The translations under genes were made by a program, and so were the position numbers. This document shows, one piece after another, positions 43,407 to 51,939 of a DNA stretch of 64,000 nucleotides. This DNA is from Lewinellaceae bacterium. GTDB lineage: Bacteria; Bacteroidota; Bacteroidia; Chitinophagales; Saprospiraceae. Under the pieces are notes generated by a model. That model saw nothing but the letters and a program-made list of their open reading frames with translations. It was not told the DNA's origin and did not search any database. Where the stretch lies: the NCBI GenBank assembly GCA_020636405.1, contig JACJXW010000004.1, positions 2,468,001 through 2,532,000 of the forward strand. The letters are read 5' to 3'. The number at the start of each line of letters is the position of its first letter. Within the stretch, counting starts at the first letter, position 1.

Positions 43407-43472
43407 TTGACAAAAGTCATCCCTCGGAGTGACTTGTATTACGAAAAAGAAAAGGGTAAGGGTGTATTTTCA
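43407..43472 (+). promoter_or_regulatory. Tandem FNR/CRP-like sites and -7 box of the DUF2202 gene
   Basis: TTGACAAAAGTCA (43407-43419, centre 43413.5) and the degenerate GTGACTTGTATTAC (43429-43442, centre 43435.5) lie exactly 22 bases apart. TATTTTCA (43465-43472) is a -7-like box, 36.5 bases from the centre of the nearer site. This is the same layout as the proximal promoter of the second persulfide dioxygenase gene. Confidence 0.5.
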
Positions 43473-43514
43473 GCACTGCAGAAAAAAAGTATTGATTCAT
43501 AAAAACACAGTTTT

Positions 43515-44240
43515 ATGAAAAAACTCATGATTGCATTGCTGGCTCTTGCCTGGCCGGCATTCCAGGCGCTTCAGGCACAAACCAGCCTGTCGCAGGACGA
43601 ACAAAAAACACTGATCTTCCTGGCTGAGGAAGAAAAGATGGCCCACGATTTTTATCAGGCTATGGAAACCAAATGGGGGGCAAAGGTATTTAACCACATT
43701 GTCGAAGCCGAACAGCGCCATCTGTCCCGGCTGGCCGAACTGGCGGCCGCCCAAAGTGTAACCTTACCCGAAAGCCTCACCTCTGGAAAGGCCGGCAAAT
43801 TTAAAAATAAGGACTTGCAACAACTTTACGACGGCCTGATCACCACCGGGAATCAATCCCTGGAAGCGGCCCTCCGCGCCGGAGCCCGGGTGGAGGAATC
43901 CGATATCCGGGACCTGAAACAGGCCCTGGAAACAACCGGGAATGAAGAATTGCGCAGCACCTATCAGTACCTGGCCGAAGCCTCCGGAAACCACCTGCGG
44001 GCGTTTAACAAAAACCTCACGGCTCAGGGAGTGGCCTACCAGCCGGTGTTGCTCTCTCAGGCCGATTTTGATGCCATCGTTGCGGTTGAGGGCGGCGGAC
44101 AAGGCTGCCAGGGCAATAAGGGCCAGGGTTGCTGCCAGAACAAGCAGGGCAAGCAAGGCCAGGGCTGCTGCCAAAACAAAGGAGGAAAGCAGGGCCAGGG
44201 CTGTCAGGGTAAAGGCAAAGGCCGGCAATCTATGGATTAG
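43515..44240 (+). CDS. Ferritin-like DUF2202 protein with Cys/Gly-rich tail
   Basis: A 241-residue exported protein (signal peptide about residues 1-22). The DUF2202 domain is a ferritin-like four-helix bundle: FLAEEEKMAHDFYQ and IVEAEQRHL provide the Glu/His pairs of a possible di-iron site, and a second pair of helices follows (DIRDLKQALE, YQYLAEASGNHLRAF). The tail after residue 193 is built from repeats of GQGCCQNK type with six Cys, and would be exposed. The tail may bind metal or form disulfides; this is inference. A tandem FNR-like site promoter precedes it, and its stop overlaps that of the convergent gene by four bases. Confidence 0.8.
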   Translation: MKKLMIALLALAWPAFQALQAQTSLSQDEQKTLIFLAEEEKMAHDFYQAMETKWGAKVFNHIVEAEQRHLSRLAELAAAQSVTLPESLTSGKAGKFKNKDLQQLYDGLITTGNQSLEAALRAGARVEESDIRDLKQALETTGNEELRSTYQYLAEASGNHLRAFNKNLTAQGVAYQPVLLSQADFDAIVAVEGGGQGCQGNKGQGCCQNKQGKQGQGCCQNKGGKQGQGCQGKGKGRQSMD

Positions 44241-45883
44241 CGTTCTACAGAATAACAATACCTGCCGCTCCCCCGCCGGCCGTCCTCGCTTTGCACCACT
44301 ACTTCTATGCAGAACTCCCCGTAGTCATCAGAATGGAGGAGAGAAACAGTAGCGCCATCTTCGCTCTGTACCTGCAGGGCAGGAAGCCAAAGGACGGCTG
44401 GCCGGAGAGCAGGCAGGTTTAGATCCTTATCCTGAGCCGGAAATCCAGCAACAGGTTGCATACCCGGCAGACTGAAGATATCATCCTCTTGATCCTCCGG
44501 AAGGATTAGGCTGGGCAGGTTGGTGCGGATCCGGATCACGCCGCCGGCGCCGATAGCCGGATAGTAAGCCCGCAGCTGGGAAGGGGACGTTAGTAAGTCC
44601 ACCTGTTCTACATATGCCGGATTCAATGCTGCCACAAAAGAAGCATCCCTGGTTGCTTTGCCGTCGATGATGAACAGGGGCGGTGCACTGAAATAATCCT
44701 GGGATGCCGGGTTGTAAAGTGTGACGGCAAAGCCGTTGCGCCGTTCCGGAAAACGTACCATCGGCACTACTTCCTGGAAAAAGGTGGCCATATCGGGAAA
44801 GCGTTCGTAGTTGGGTACAATGTAACTGAAGGTAGGTTCCCAACCGGGCAAAGCGTTCATTTGATCCGCATCAGTTGATGCCAGCGGAGTCTCCTGTGCG
44901 GCATACAGCTGGTAGATCTTTTTCCGCTGGCGGCTGTAGGAAAGATAATCCAGTATTCCCTGTGTATAGGCCAGAGGCGGCGCCGGGGCTGGCGGGGTAG
45001 GGTGTTCCCACTGAACCTTCAGGCCGGGAGCAGCGTGGTCGATGAACTGCCAGCGTTGCTGTCCGCTGTATTCCGGTAAAGTCAGCAGGAACTTACCTTC
45101 TTTATCCGCTTTGGTGAACAGCAGGCGCCCGTCATCAACTCCAATAACACCCAATAACGGCGTTTTAAGAGGGGCTCCCTCTTCATCAACAACCGACCCT
45201 GGCCAGTTAATACCGGAGCGATATCTCTGGGCGGCCGCTATCGGGAGGCCGGAAAAAAGGGTAGCTCCTGCCATCACCTTCTTTCCACAAAGTTGCTCAT
45301 CGCGGATGGACAGGGAACCCCAGGCATCGACCGGTTCTCCAGATTGTCCCTGTACCCATACTCTTAACCGAAGCGGCTGGCGGGGGCGGAGTGGTAGCGC
45401 GGACTCCATCTCGATCCGGACGGCCAGCACACCGGCAGGTTGGGTTGGGGTTGCGGCCACTTCTGAGGCCGGGATATCCTTGGGCAATGGTTGCAGGTCA
45501 TTGTAGATCGGGACAGCCCCCATCGCCAGAGTATGCAACGCCCCGCCTTCTGTTGTAGCAGTAAACCACAAACGGTACATCCCGGAAGGCAGGTTGTAGG
45601 GAATGAAGTAATACCCTTGGCAGAATGGTAACCCCTTACTGCTGATAAAACTGACATCGGCTGCTTGGCCTTGCTCATCCAGAAGGGTGGCCTTGAGGGT
45701 GAAAAGCTGGCCCTTCAGGGTGGCAGGCAGGTACAACTGGTACCAGATCACTTCCCCGGTTACGTAGAAAGGCTTGTTGATGTGTAGCAAGGCCTCCCTG
45801 GTTTCCTCCTGGGCCTTCGCCCACCGGGCAGGAACGGCCAGCAGGCTGGCCATAAGCAGGGTGTATAATAAAGTATGCCGCAT
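44237..45883 (-). CDS. Secreted protein with MG2-like and TonB-plug-like parts, partner of the TonB receptor
   Basis: A 548-residue exported protein (signal peptide MRHTLLYTLLMASLLAVPARWAKA). It begins with LLHINKPFYVTGEVIWYQLYL, the MG2-like beta-sandwich start often found in Bacteroidota surface proteins related to alpha-2-macroglobulin. A C-terminal segment PPLFIIDGKATRDASFVAAL and then VEQVDLLTSPSQLRAYYPA, IGAGGVIRIRT resembles the plug domain of TonB receptors. It is the last gene of an operon with the DUF4249 lipoprotein and the TonB receptor. The role is presumably in the uptake or processing of a substrate, unidentified. Confidence 0.72.
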   Translation of the reverse strand: MRHTLLYTLLMASLLAVPARWAKAQEETREALLHINKPFYVTGEVIWYQLYLPATLKGQLFTLKATLLDEQGQAADVSFISSKGLPFCQGYYFIPYNLPSGMYRLWFTATTEGGALHTLAMGAVPIYNDLQPLPKDIPASEVAATPTQPAGVLAVRIEMESALPLRPRQPLRLRVWVQGQSGEPVDAWGSLSIRDEQLCGKKVMAGATLFSGLPIAAAQRYRSGINWPGSVVDEEGAPLKTPLLGVIGVDDGRLLFTKADKEGKFLLTLPEYSGQQRWQFIDHAAPGLKVQWEHPTPPAPAPPLAYTQGILDYLSYSRQRKKIYQLYAAQETPLASTDADQMNALPGWEPTFSYIVPNYERFPDMATFFQEVVPMVRFPERRNGFAVTLYNPASQDYFSAPPLFIIDGKATRDASFVAALNPAYVEQVDLLTSPSQLRAYYPAIGAGGVIRIRTNLPSLILPEDQEDDIFSLPGMQPVAGFPAQDKDLNLPALRPAVLWLPALQVQSEDGATVSLLHSDDYGEFCIEVVVQSEDGRRGSGRYCYSVER

Positions 45884-45919
45884 TATGGGATCTTTTTTTG
45901 CTTACTCCATCGTTCTTTG

Positions 45920-47020
45920 TCACTCTATCCACCATTCCGGCCGTTCGAGCTGGCTGCCCGCCTGCAGCAGGCAATCGTCACATTCGTTAGGCGGCGGCAA
46001 TTCCTCACCTGGCAGAGGGGGGGGATAGGGGCAGCGACGGCTGACTCCGGGCACCTGGCCGGGCGGTACGTACAGCCGGAAGGTATCCTGCTGGGTGGCA
46101 TAGAAATAGCCGTAGGTTAAAGCATCCGGATCGGTAGTAGGGGATATGTTGGTCCGGATGGCGCCGGCAGGAAGGTCGAAGAGGGTGCCCCGACGAGCGA
46201 GCAACTGGGCCAGCTCGTCGAAGTAGCGGAAGGCATTGTCCGTCAGCGACTGTTGATACGCGATCAGGTAAAACCCTTCGAAAAAACGGTAGTCGGCCGG
46301 AGTCTCCCAAATCTGGTAGCCTTCGAGGTAACGCTCCGAAAGCTCAGCTCCATTCAGCACTACGATCTTATCAATGTTTCCCGTCAATTGCACATAACAG
46401 GTTTTTGGGGAAAGATCGACATAGGCGGGATGAATAGGGTCTTCGGTAAGCCGGTAGGCCTGATCTGTTTCCCAACGGTAGCGGGCTGGGCCGTCGCTGC
46501 CGGGCTGCTTCAGAGAGGTGGATGCCCTGAAGCCTGCAAACCGCTGGGTTTCCAATTCTCCTTCAAAGGTGGCCACGTCCTTTTCATAGACCTGCAGGCT
46601 GACGCTATCCAGCGGGCTGACGGGCAACAGGGTTTCCCAGGCAGAGGCGTATCCCTGTCCATTGGGTAAGGTAACCGTCAGTTGATAACGCTGGCCGGCC
46701 ACTATCGGGAAATTCGGATCATTGCTTTCGATATGCTGAAAATAAGTGCCGTCATAATTGGGAATGAGAGGTACGCTGCGCCCTTCCTCATCGTGAAGCA
46801 GCACTTCCGAGTTGCCGACCGCCCGTGGTAGGTTATTGTCGTAGAGGAAGAGCTCGTACACTGTGGCCTCGACATAGGATGGGGTACCCTGTATAAGGCG
46901 TCCCTGCACCAGCATACCGGATGTCGGGCGCTCACCGGCGCCCAGGGTGATCTCATCAACACATGAGCTCAGCCCCAGAAATAGCAGCGCACTGCACAAC
47001 AGCGTTAGTTTTGTTTTCAT
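45920..47020 (-). CDS. DUF4249 lipoprotein
   Basis: A 366-residue lipoprotein (lipobox LLFLGLSSC at about residues 13-21) of the DUF4249 family, which regularly accompanies TonB receptors in Bacteroidota in place of a SusD. The beta-sandwich pattern includes GTPSYVEATVYELF, VLLHDEEGRSVPLIPNYDGTY-like and the late CDDCL pair. Its start codon overlaps the stop of the TonB receptor gene by four bases (ATGA). It likely caps or binds the substrate of that receptor on the cell surface. Confidence 0.88.
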   Translation of the reverse strand: MKTKLTLLCSALLFLGLSSCVDEITLGAGERPTSGMLVQGRLIQGTPSYVEATVYELFLYDNNLPRAVGNSEVLLHDEEGRSVPLIPNYDGTYFQHIESNDPNFPIVAGQRYQLTVTLPNGQGYASAWETLLPVSPLDSVSLQVYEKDVATFEGELETQRFAGFRASTSLKQPGSDGPARYRWETDQAYRLTEDPIHPAYVDLSPKTCYVQLTGNIDKIVVLNGAELSERYLEGYQIWETPADYRFFEGFYLIAYQQSLTDNAFRYFDELAQLLARRGTLFDLPAGAIRTNISPTTDPDALTYGYFYATQQDTFRLYVPPGQVPGVSRRCPYPPPLPGEELPPPNECDDCLLQAGSQLERPEWWIE

Positions 47021-49755
47021 AGCGTCGTGATATTGATCGTGATAGCCGGGAAAGCAGAACCCAGGATCGCCAGTCGGTTGGCCACGGTCTCCAGGCCAGG
47101 GCCGGGCGTAAAAAAAACAGAAAAAGCATTTTTTCGGGCATACACGTTGTAAACAGAGAAATTCCAGCTGGTTTTCAGCGTTTTGTTTTTATTGTAGCCG
47201 CGGCCGACCGTGTAGGATATGTCGAGGCGGTGATAATCCGGAATGCGCAGTTGATTGCGCAGGGAGTAGAGCGGAACGATGATCGCATTACTGAGTCGAT
47301 GGGTGGAAAGCGGCGCCGTGGTGGGCCGCCCCGTGCTGTAGGTGAAGTTGAACGTAACGGTATGGCGCTGGCTGGGTTGGTAGTTCACCACCAGGTTGAG
47401 ATTGTGTGGTTTGTCGAAGTTGCTGGGGTACCAGCTCCCCCGGTTGATGCCTTCTATCTGTCGTTCGGTGCGCGACCAGGTGTAGCTCAGTTGCCCGTTG
47501 ATCAGGTCTCGTGTAGTTTTCAGGCTCAGTTCCATCCCGTAGGCTCTACCCCTTCCATTTAGGATCTCGGTTTCCAGGTTCTCATTGACGAGCAGGCGGG
47601 CGAAGTCGCGGTAGTCCCAGAGCTGGTCGATAACGCGGTAGAAGAGCTCTGCCGAGCCTTCCCATTTGTTGTCCTGGGTGTTCCTGAAATATCCTCCGGC
47701 AAAGTTGTGTGAACGGAAGGGGCGGATGTATTCAGTACTGAGCTGATACTGGCTGGTCGGCGTCGGCGTATCGGTATTGAATATCTGGTTGATGAACTGG
47801 CTGGTTCGGCTGTATCCGGCTTTGAAGGACGCCGTGGTTCCCACCCGGTACCGCGCGGAAAAGCGGGGTTCCAGGTAAGTATAGGCCACAATGGTTTTGC
47901 CTTTCCCGTATGTTACTGTATCCTGGCGGTTCTCCGGGGAGGGCGGCCCATTGTAGGTGGCCACGGAGCCGGGCCCCAGGAAGCGGTAATGGTTGAAGCG
48001 CAAGCCCCCGATGATGGCCAGCCGGGGCGAAGGGGCCCATTCCGCGCCGGCAAAGACAGCCCCCTCCATTGCTTGTTGCGACGCCAGTACCTTGGACAGC
48101 ACCACTGAGGTTGCACCCAGCGGGCGTTGTTCACCGGGGTCGACGCGGTAGAAAATGCCCTCTATACCGCCGTCCAGTTGCAGCGAACGGCCAAAGGTAT
48201 AGGTGAGCACTTCCTTTAATTTGTAATAGGCAATGCCATTGTCCACCTGGCCGCCGTCGGCCCCTTCCAGGTTGCTTTGGGTACTGTTGTACCGGCTGGC
48301 TGCCGCTGAAAGGCGGGAGAAGAAGTTATCGTTGTGGATGCGCTTGAAGATCAGCTGGCCGCTGCGGGTGTTGTAGTTGAACCCAAAGCTTTTGTTGTAT
48401 TCGAATTCATCGCCTGCCAGATAGCCGGCAAGAGAAAGGGTGTTTTTATTGTCCAACCGGTGCGTATAGCGGAGGTTGGCGTCATAGAAAGAGGCTGAAC
48501 TCCGTTTGAGTTCCGGCCGGTTGGCCAGGCCCAGCACCCAGTCGGAATAGGAAGCCCTCACCCCGGCGATAATGGAACTTTTCCCTTTGATGGCGGGGCC
48601 TTCCACACTCAGCCGGCCCGATACCGGGCTGATGCCGGCCTTGAACTTCCATTTTTCGAAGTTGCCTTCGCGCATTTCCACATCGAGCACCGAGGCCAGG
48701 CGGCCACCGTACCGGGCCGGGATGATGCTTTTATAGAGCTCTACGTTGGAGGTGAGGTCGGTATTGAAGGTGCTGAAGAAGCCCAGGGCATGGGTAGCGT
48801 TGAAGATGATAGCCTCGTCCTGTAGCATAAGGTTCTGGTCTATTTCGCCTCCGCGCACATTGAAGCCGGCGGAACCCTCCCCGATGGTTGTTACGCCGGC
48901 GCTGAGCAAAAGGCTGCGTACCACGTCCGCTTCACCAAGCAAGGTGGGCAGGCGCTCAATACTCTTAACTTCCAGGCGGGTGACACCAATCCGGGCGTTG
49001 CTTACATTGGCATCGGTAGATTCTGCTTTTACCAGCACCTCCGCCAGGTTGGTAGCGGCAGAGCGCAGGGCCAGCCGGAGCTCACCGTTTCCATAGACTT
49101 TCACGGTGCGTTGCAGAGGGGCGTACCCTACATACTGTACTTGTAATTCGTGCTGTCCGGTCGGTAAATTCAACTCGAAACGCCCATTTACATCGCTATC
49201 CGTGCCCTGTTCACCCCAAAGGATGGTGGCGCCGGTAATGGGCTCCCCATTCTCCTCGTCGGTGATGATCCCCTGAATGATGGCCCTGCCATCGGGGCGG
49301 AGTTCAAGGATATCTCCGATTTCCAGTACCTCCGCTTGTCGCTCGTTGCTTTCTGTTTGCCCCGAAGCGGAGGCTTGAGCGAGGGCACGGTAGTATTCCG
49401 CCGAAAAAGTGCTTTCCAGAATATTGTGCGGTGCAACGGCCACTGCGTAGTCCCGGTAAAAAAAATACCCCAGGCCGGTGCCCGACAATAGGCCATCGAG
49501 TGCGTCGGGGAGTGGTTTGGCTTCAAAGGTAGGTTCGATGGGGGCTGTCGGCAGGCTTCCGGGGGTATAGAAAAAGCGGACGGCATGCTGCCTTTCCCAT
49601 TGGGCAAAGAGGGCGGCCAGGCCTTGATGGCGGCCTTGGGCCGACACTTGCAGGCTGTCTAGAGGTTGTGCCGCTAAAGGAGTCAGCCCTGAAAGGATAA
49701 CACTCCAGACGGCCAGCAGGCATCCGGTGAGTATGCTTCTCAATTGTTTTTCCAT
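47017..49755 (-). CDS. TonB-dependent receptor with STN and carboxypeptidase-regulatory domains
   Basis: A 912-residue outer-membrane receptor. A signal peptide (about residues 1-30) is followed by an STN/secretin-like domain (about 30-115, LAALFAQWERQHAVRFFYTPGSLP), a carboxypeptidase-regulatory-like domain (about 160-232, IIQGIITDEENGEPITGATIL), a plug domain (about 260-375, VRSLLLSAGVTTIGEGSAGFNVRGG) and a 22-strand barrel ending in ITINITTL. An STN domain can interact with a FecR-type anti-sigma factor, but no such pair is nearby. It is the first gene of the operon with the DUF4249 lipoprotein. A hairpin (49796-49824) lies in its leader. Confidence 0.92.
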   Translation of the reverse strand: MEKQLRSILTGCLLAVWSVILSGLTPLAAQPLDSLQVSAQGRHQGLAALFAQWERQHAVRFFYTPGSLPTAPIEPTFEAKPLPDALDGLLSGTGLGYFFYRDYAVAVAPHNILESTFSAEYYRALAQASASGQTESNERQAEVLEIGDILELRPDGRAIIQGIITDEENGEPITGATILWGEQGTDSDVNGRFELNLPTGQHELQVQYVGYAPLQRTVKVYGNGELRLALRSAATNLAEVLVKAESTDANVSNARIGVTRLEVKSIERLPTLLGEADVVRSLLLSAGVTTIGEGSAGFNVRGGEIDQNLMLQDEAIIFNATHALGFFSTFNTDLTSNVELYKSIIPARYGGRLASVLDVEMREGNFEKWKFKAGISPVSGRLSVEGPAIKGKSSIIAGVRASYSDWVLGLANRPELKRSSASFYDANLRYTHRLDNKNTLSLAGYLAGDEFEYNKSFGFNYNTRSGQLIFKRIHNDNFFSRLSAAASRYNSTQSNLEGADGGQVDNGIAYYKLKEVLTYTFGRSLQLDGGIEGIFYRVDPGEQRPLGATSVVLSKVLASQQAMEGAVFAGAEWAPSPRLAIIGGLRFNHYRFLGPGSVATYNGPPSPENRQDTVTYGKGKTIVAYTYLEPRFSARYRVGTTASFKAGYSRTSQFINQIFNTDTPTPTSQYQLSTEYIRPFRSHNFAGGYFRNTQDNKWEGSAELFYRVIDQLWDYRDFARLLVNENLETEILNGRGRAYGMELSLKTTRDLINGQLSYTWSRTERQIEGINRGSWYPSNFDKPHNLNLVVNYQPSQRHTVTFNFTYSTGRPTTAPLSTHRLSNAIIVPLYSLRNQLRIPDYHRLDISYTVGRGYNKNKTLKTSWNFSVYNVYARKNAFSVFFTPGPGLETVANRLAILGSAFPAITINITTL

Positions 49756-50024
49756 AACCAGTCCGAAGGTATTACAGCCCCCTTAAAAGACGATGAAGTG
49801 GGGCCGAAAACACCGGCACCACTTCGATCAGGGATAAAAGTAAACTTTATTTTTGGTGAAGAATACAGCAAATTGCGTTTTGTAGCGGACATATTCCAAT
49901 ATCCGGAATATGGCTTCTGCTGAAAAATTCCTTCCCAGTTGGCCATTGCTTCCATAATCCTCTTTATATTCAGCCTTTGAGGCTTTTTTTCTGAAGAAGC
50001 ACTCATACAGGAAAAGCAAAAGGT

Positions 50025-51266
50025 ATGCAAAAAACCAAAATGCGATTGGAGTGGAGGCCGGTGAGCCCCCTTGTTGACTGGATAATCCTCACGGTTTTGA
50101 TGGCACTGCCGGTGACACTCTGGCCCCAGGCTATTGCTATCACGCTGGATCAGGCCTTTGAAGTGGCCAGCCGCAATTATCCCTTGCTAAAACAAGACCG
50201 GCAGTTTATCGAACAGCAAAATGCGCTGATCCGCTCGGCAGCATCCCGCCCGTATACGGCTATTTTTATTTCAGGAGATGAGGTTGATCCCCAAAGCACC
50301 CAGGGTATCCATTCCCTGGGAATACGGCAGGACCTGAACTGGCCCGGCACCAGAGCCGGAAAAGAAGAGGTTATCCGGCAGCAAGCTCTTTTGGGCAATG
50401 CCCGCCTCGAACTCGACCAAATGGAGCTGCGCCAGCAGGTTGCCCTGGCCTATTATGAGGTGCTTTACGTTCGCGGTATGCAGGACCTGGCCCGGCAAAA
50501 GGTAGGATTGTTCAACGACCTGCTGGAATTGGCCAATTTGCGGTTTGACCTGGGCGAAACCGGGAAGATCCCCGTACTTTCCGCTGAGGGCATGCAAAAG
50601 GAGGCTACTCTGGAACAGATCCGCATCAACGAGGACTACAAGATCGCCCTTACGATTTTCAACAACTGGATGTATTCCGATACCTCTTATGATGTGGCGG
50701 CGCGTGCTCTTCCCGAGCCGGCTGGTTATTTCAACTGGTTTGTCAATACCGGGCATCCGTTTTTGCTTTTCCAGCAGCAGGAGGCCAATCTGGCCAGGGC
50801 CAGGGTAGAGGCGGAGCAAGACAAGCTACTTCCTCAGATCCGCACTGCCGGCTTGTTGCAAATGGTCGACGGCGACTCTCCCTTCTTCGGTTATCAGCTG
50901 GGGCTGAACATTCCTCTCGGGGTGGGCGCAATACGTTCCCGGATCGAAGGGGCAAAAGTACAAACTGAGATATCCGAAACCGGAATTGAAGTTGCCCGCA
51001 GTCAGCTCGACAATGAACGCCGGCGTCTCATCCGTACACTGGAAAAAGAACAGGCAGCCCTGGATTACATTCGCAAGGAAATGTTGCCTCTGGCCCAGGA
51101 GCAGATCGATGACTCTCGCAAAGCTTACGCTCAGGGAGCGGTAGAATACCAGGATTACCTGCGCAACCTGCAACAGGCCCTGGATACCCGCCTGCAGTAC
51201 CTGCAAGGCCTGAAACGCTATAACCTGCTAAGGCTGGAGCTGGAGTTTCTTAGCGGCCGGCGTTGA
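50025..51266 (+). CDS. TolC-like outer-membrane efflux protein
   Basis: A 413-residue outer-membrane efflux family member. The signal region is followed by ITLDQAFEVASRNYPLLKQ, the classical repeat start, then a long coiled-coil (ELDQMELRQQVALAYYEVLYVRG and LEQIRINEDYKIAL), the mid strands (FFGYQLGLNIPLGVGA) and the second coiled-coil half with EYQDYLRNLQQALDTRLQYLQG. RND pump and adaptor genes are not adjacent, so the partner pump is elsewhere. The gene is divergent from the TonB operon. Confidence 0.88.
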   Translation: MQKTKMRLEWRPVSPLVDWIILTVLMALPVTLWPQAIAITLDQAFEVASRNYPLLKQDRQFIEQQNALIRSAASRPYTAIFISGDEVDPQSTQGIHSLGIRQDLNWPGTRAGKEEVIRQQALLGNARLELDQMELRQQVALAYYEVLYVRGMQDLARQKVGLFNDLLELANLRFDLGETGKIPVLSAEGMQKEATLEQIRINEDYKIALTIFNNWMYSDTSYDVAARALPEPAGYFNWFVNTGHPFLLFQQQEANLARARVEAEQDKLLPQIRTAGLLQMVDGDSPFFGYQLGLNIPLGVGAIRSRIEGAKVQTEISETGIEVARSQLDNERRRLIRTLEKEQAALDYIRKEMLPLAQEQIDDSRKAYAQGAVEYQDYLRNLQQALDTRLQYLQGLKRYNLLRLELEFLSGRR

Positions 51267-51346
51267 CAGCGGTATGGCCTTCAGTTGGCCTAATACGGTT
51301 GAGCTGTATTTACAATATTACATAACCATCTGTAAATCCAAAGACA

Positions 51347-51895
51347 ATGTCAAAGATCTTAAAATGGGTAGGGTTGGCCCTTCTGGCCGTTCTGGTGGCC
51401 ATTCAATTTTTCGGGATTGATAAAACCAACCCGCCGGTGAATGCCAATGAAGACTTTATAACCCTGGCAGCGCCACCCGCCGATGTCGCCCAAATCCTGA
51501 AAAATGCCTGCTACGATTGCCACTCCCACGAGACGGCCTACCCCTGGTATACCAATATCGAGCCGGTTTCCTGGTGGATCGGGCGCCACATAGAAGAGGG
51601 CCGGGAACACCTCAATTTTTCAATCTGGGGAACCTACGATGCGGAGAAAAAAGCCCATAAAGCCGAGGAATGCGGCGAGGAGGTGGAAAAAGGCGAGATG
51701 CCGCTGAAGTCTTACCTGCCTATGCATCCGGAGGCCCGCCTGAGCGACGCCCAGCGGGAACGCCTTTCGGCCTGGTTTTTGGCCATGTCAGAAATGTCAG
51801 AAGCTCAGGAAGGTTCATCCGACATGCAGAGCGGCGGTGAAGTTTCCTCTGAAGAAGAACATTCCGAAGAAGGAGAGCACGAACACGAGCATTAA
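51347..51895 (+). CDS. Haem-binding domain protein with His/Glu-rich tail
   Basis: A 182-residue membrane-anchored protein. The hydrophobic N-terminus (VGLALLAVLVAIQFF) is followed by the Haem_bd domain with NACYDCHSHETAYPWYTNIEP: Cys55, Cys58 and His59 form a c-type haem motif and PVSWWIGRHI is the family signature. The C-terminal 40 residues are acidic, ending in EGEHEHEH, and may bind metal. It resembles small mono-haem cytochromes often linked to respiratory chains. It ends 45 bases before aceK and could be co-transcribed with it. Confidence 0.87.
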   Translation: MSKILKWVGLALLAVLVAIQFFGIDKTNPPVNANEDFITLAAPPADVAQILKNACYDCHSHETAYPWYTNIEPVSWWIGRHIEEGREHLNFSIWGTYDAEKKAHKAEECGEEVEKGEMPLKSYLPMHPEARLSDAQRERLSAWFLAMSEMSEAQEGSSDMQSGGEVSSEEEHSEEGEHEHEH

Positions 51896-51939
51896 ACTGA
51901 AAGCGCACCTTCACGGTGACAATTCCTTATTTAGCCGAT

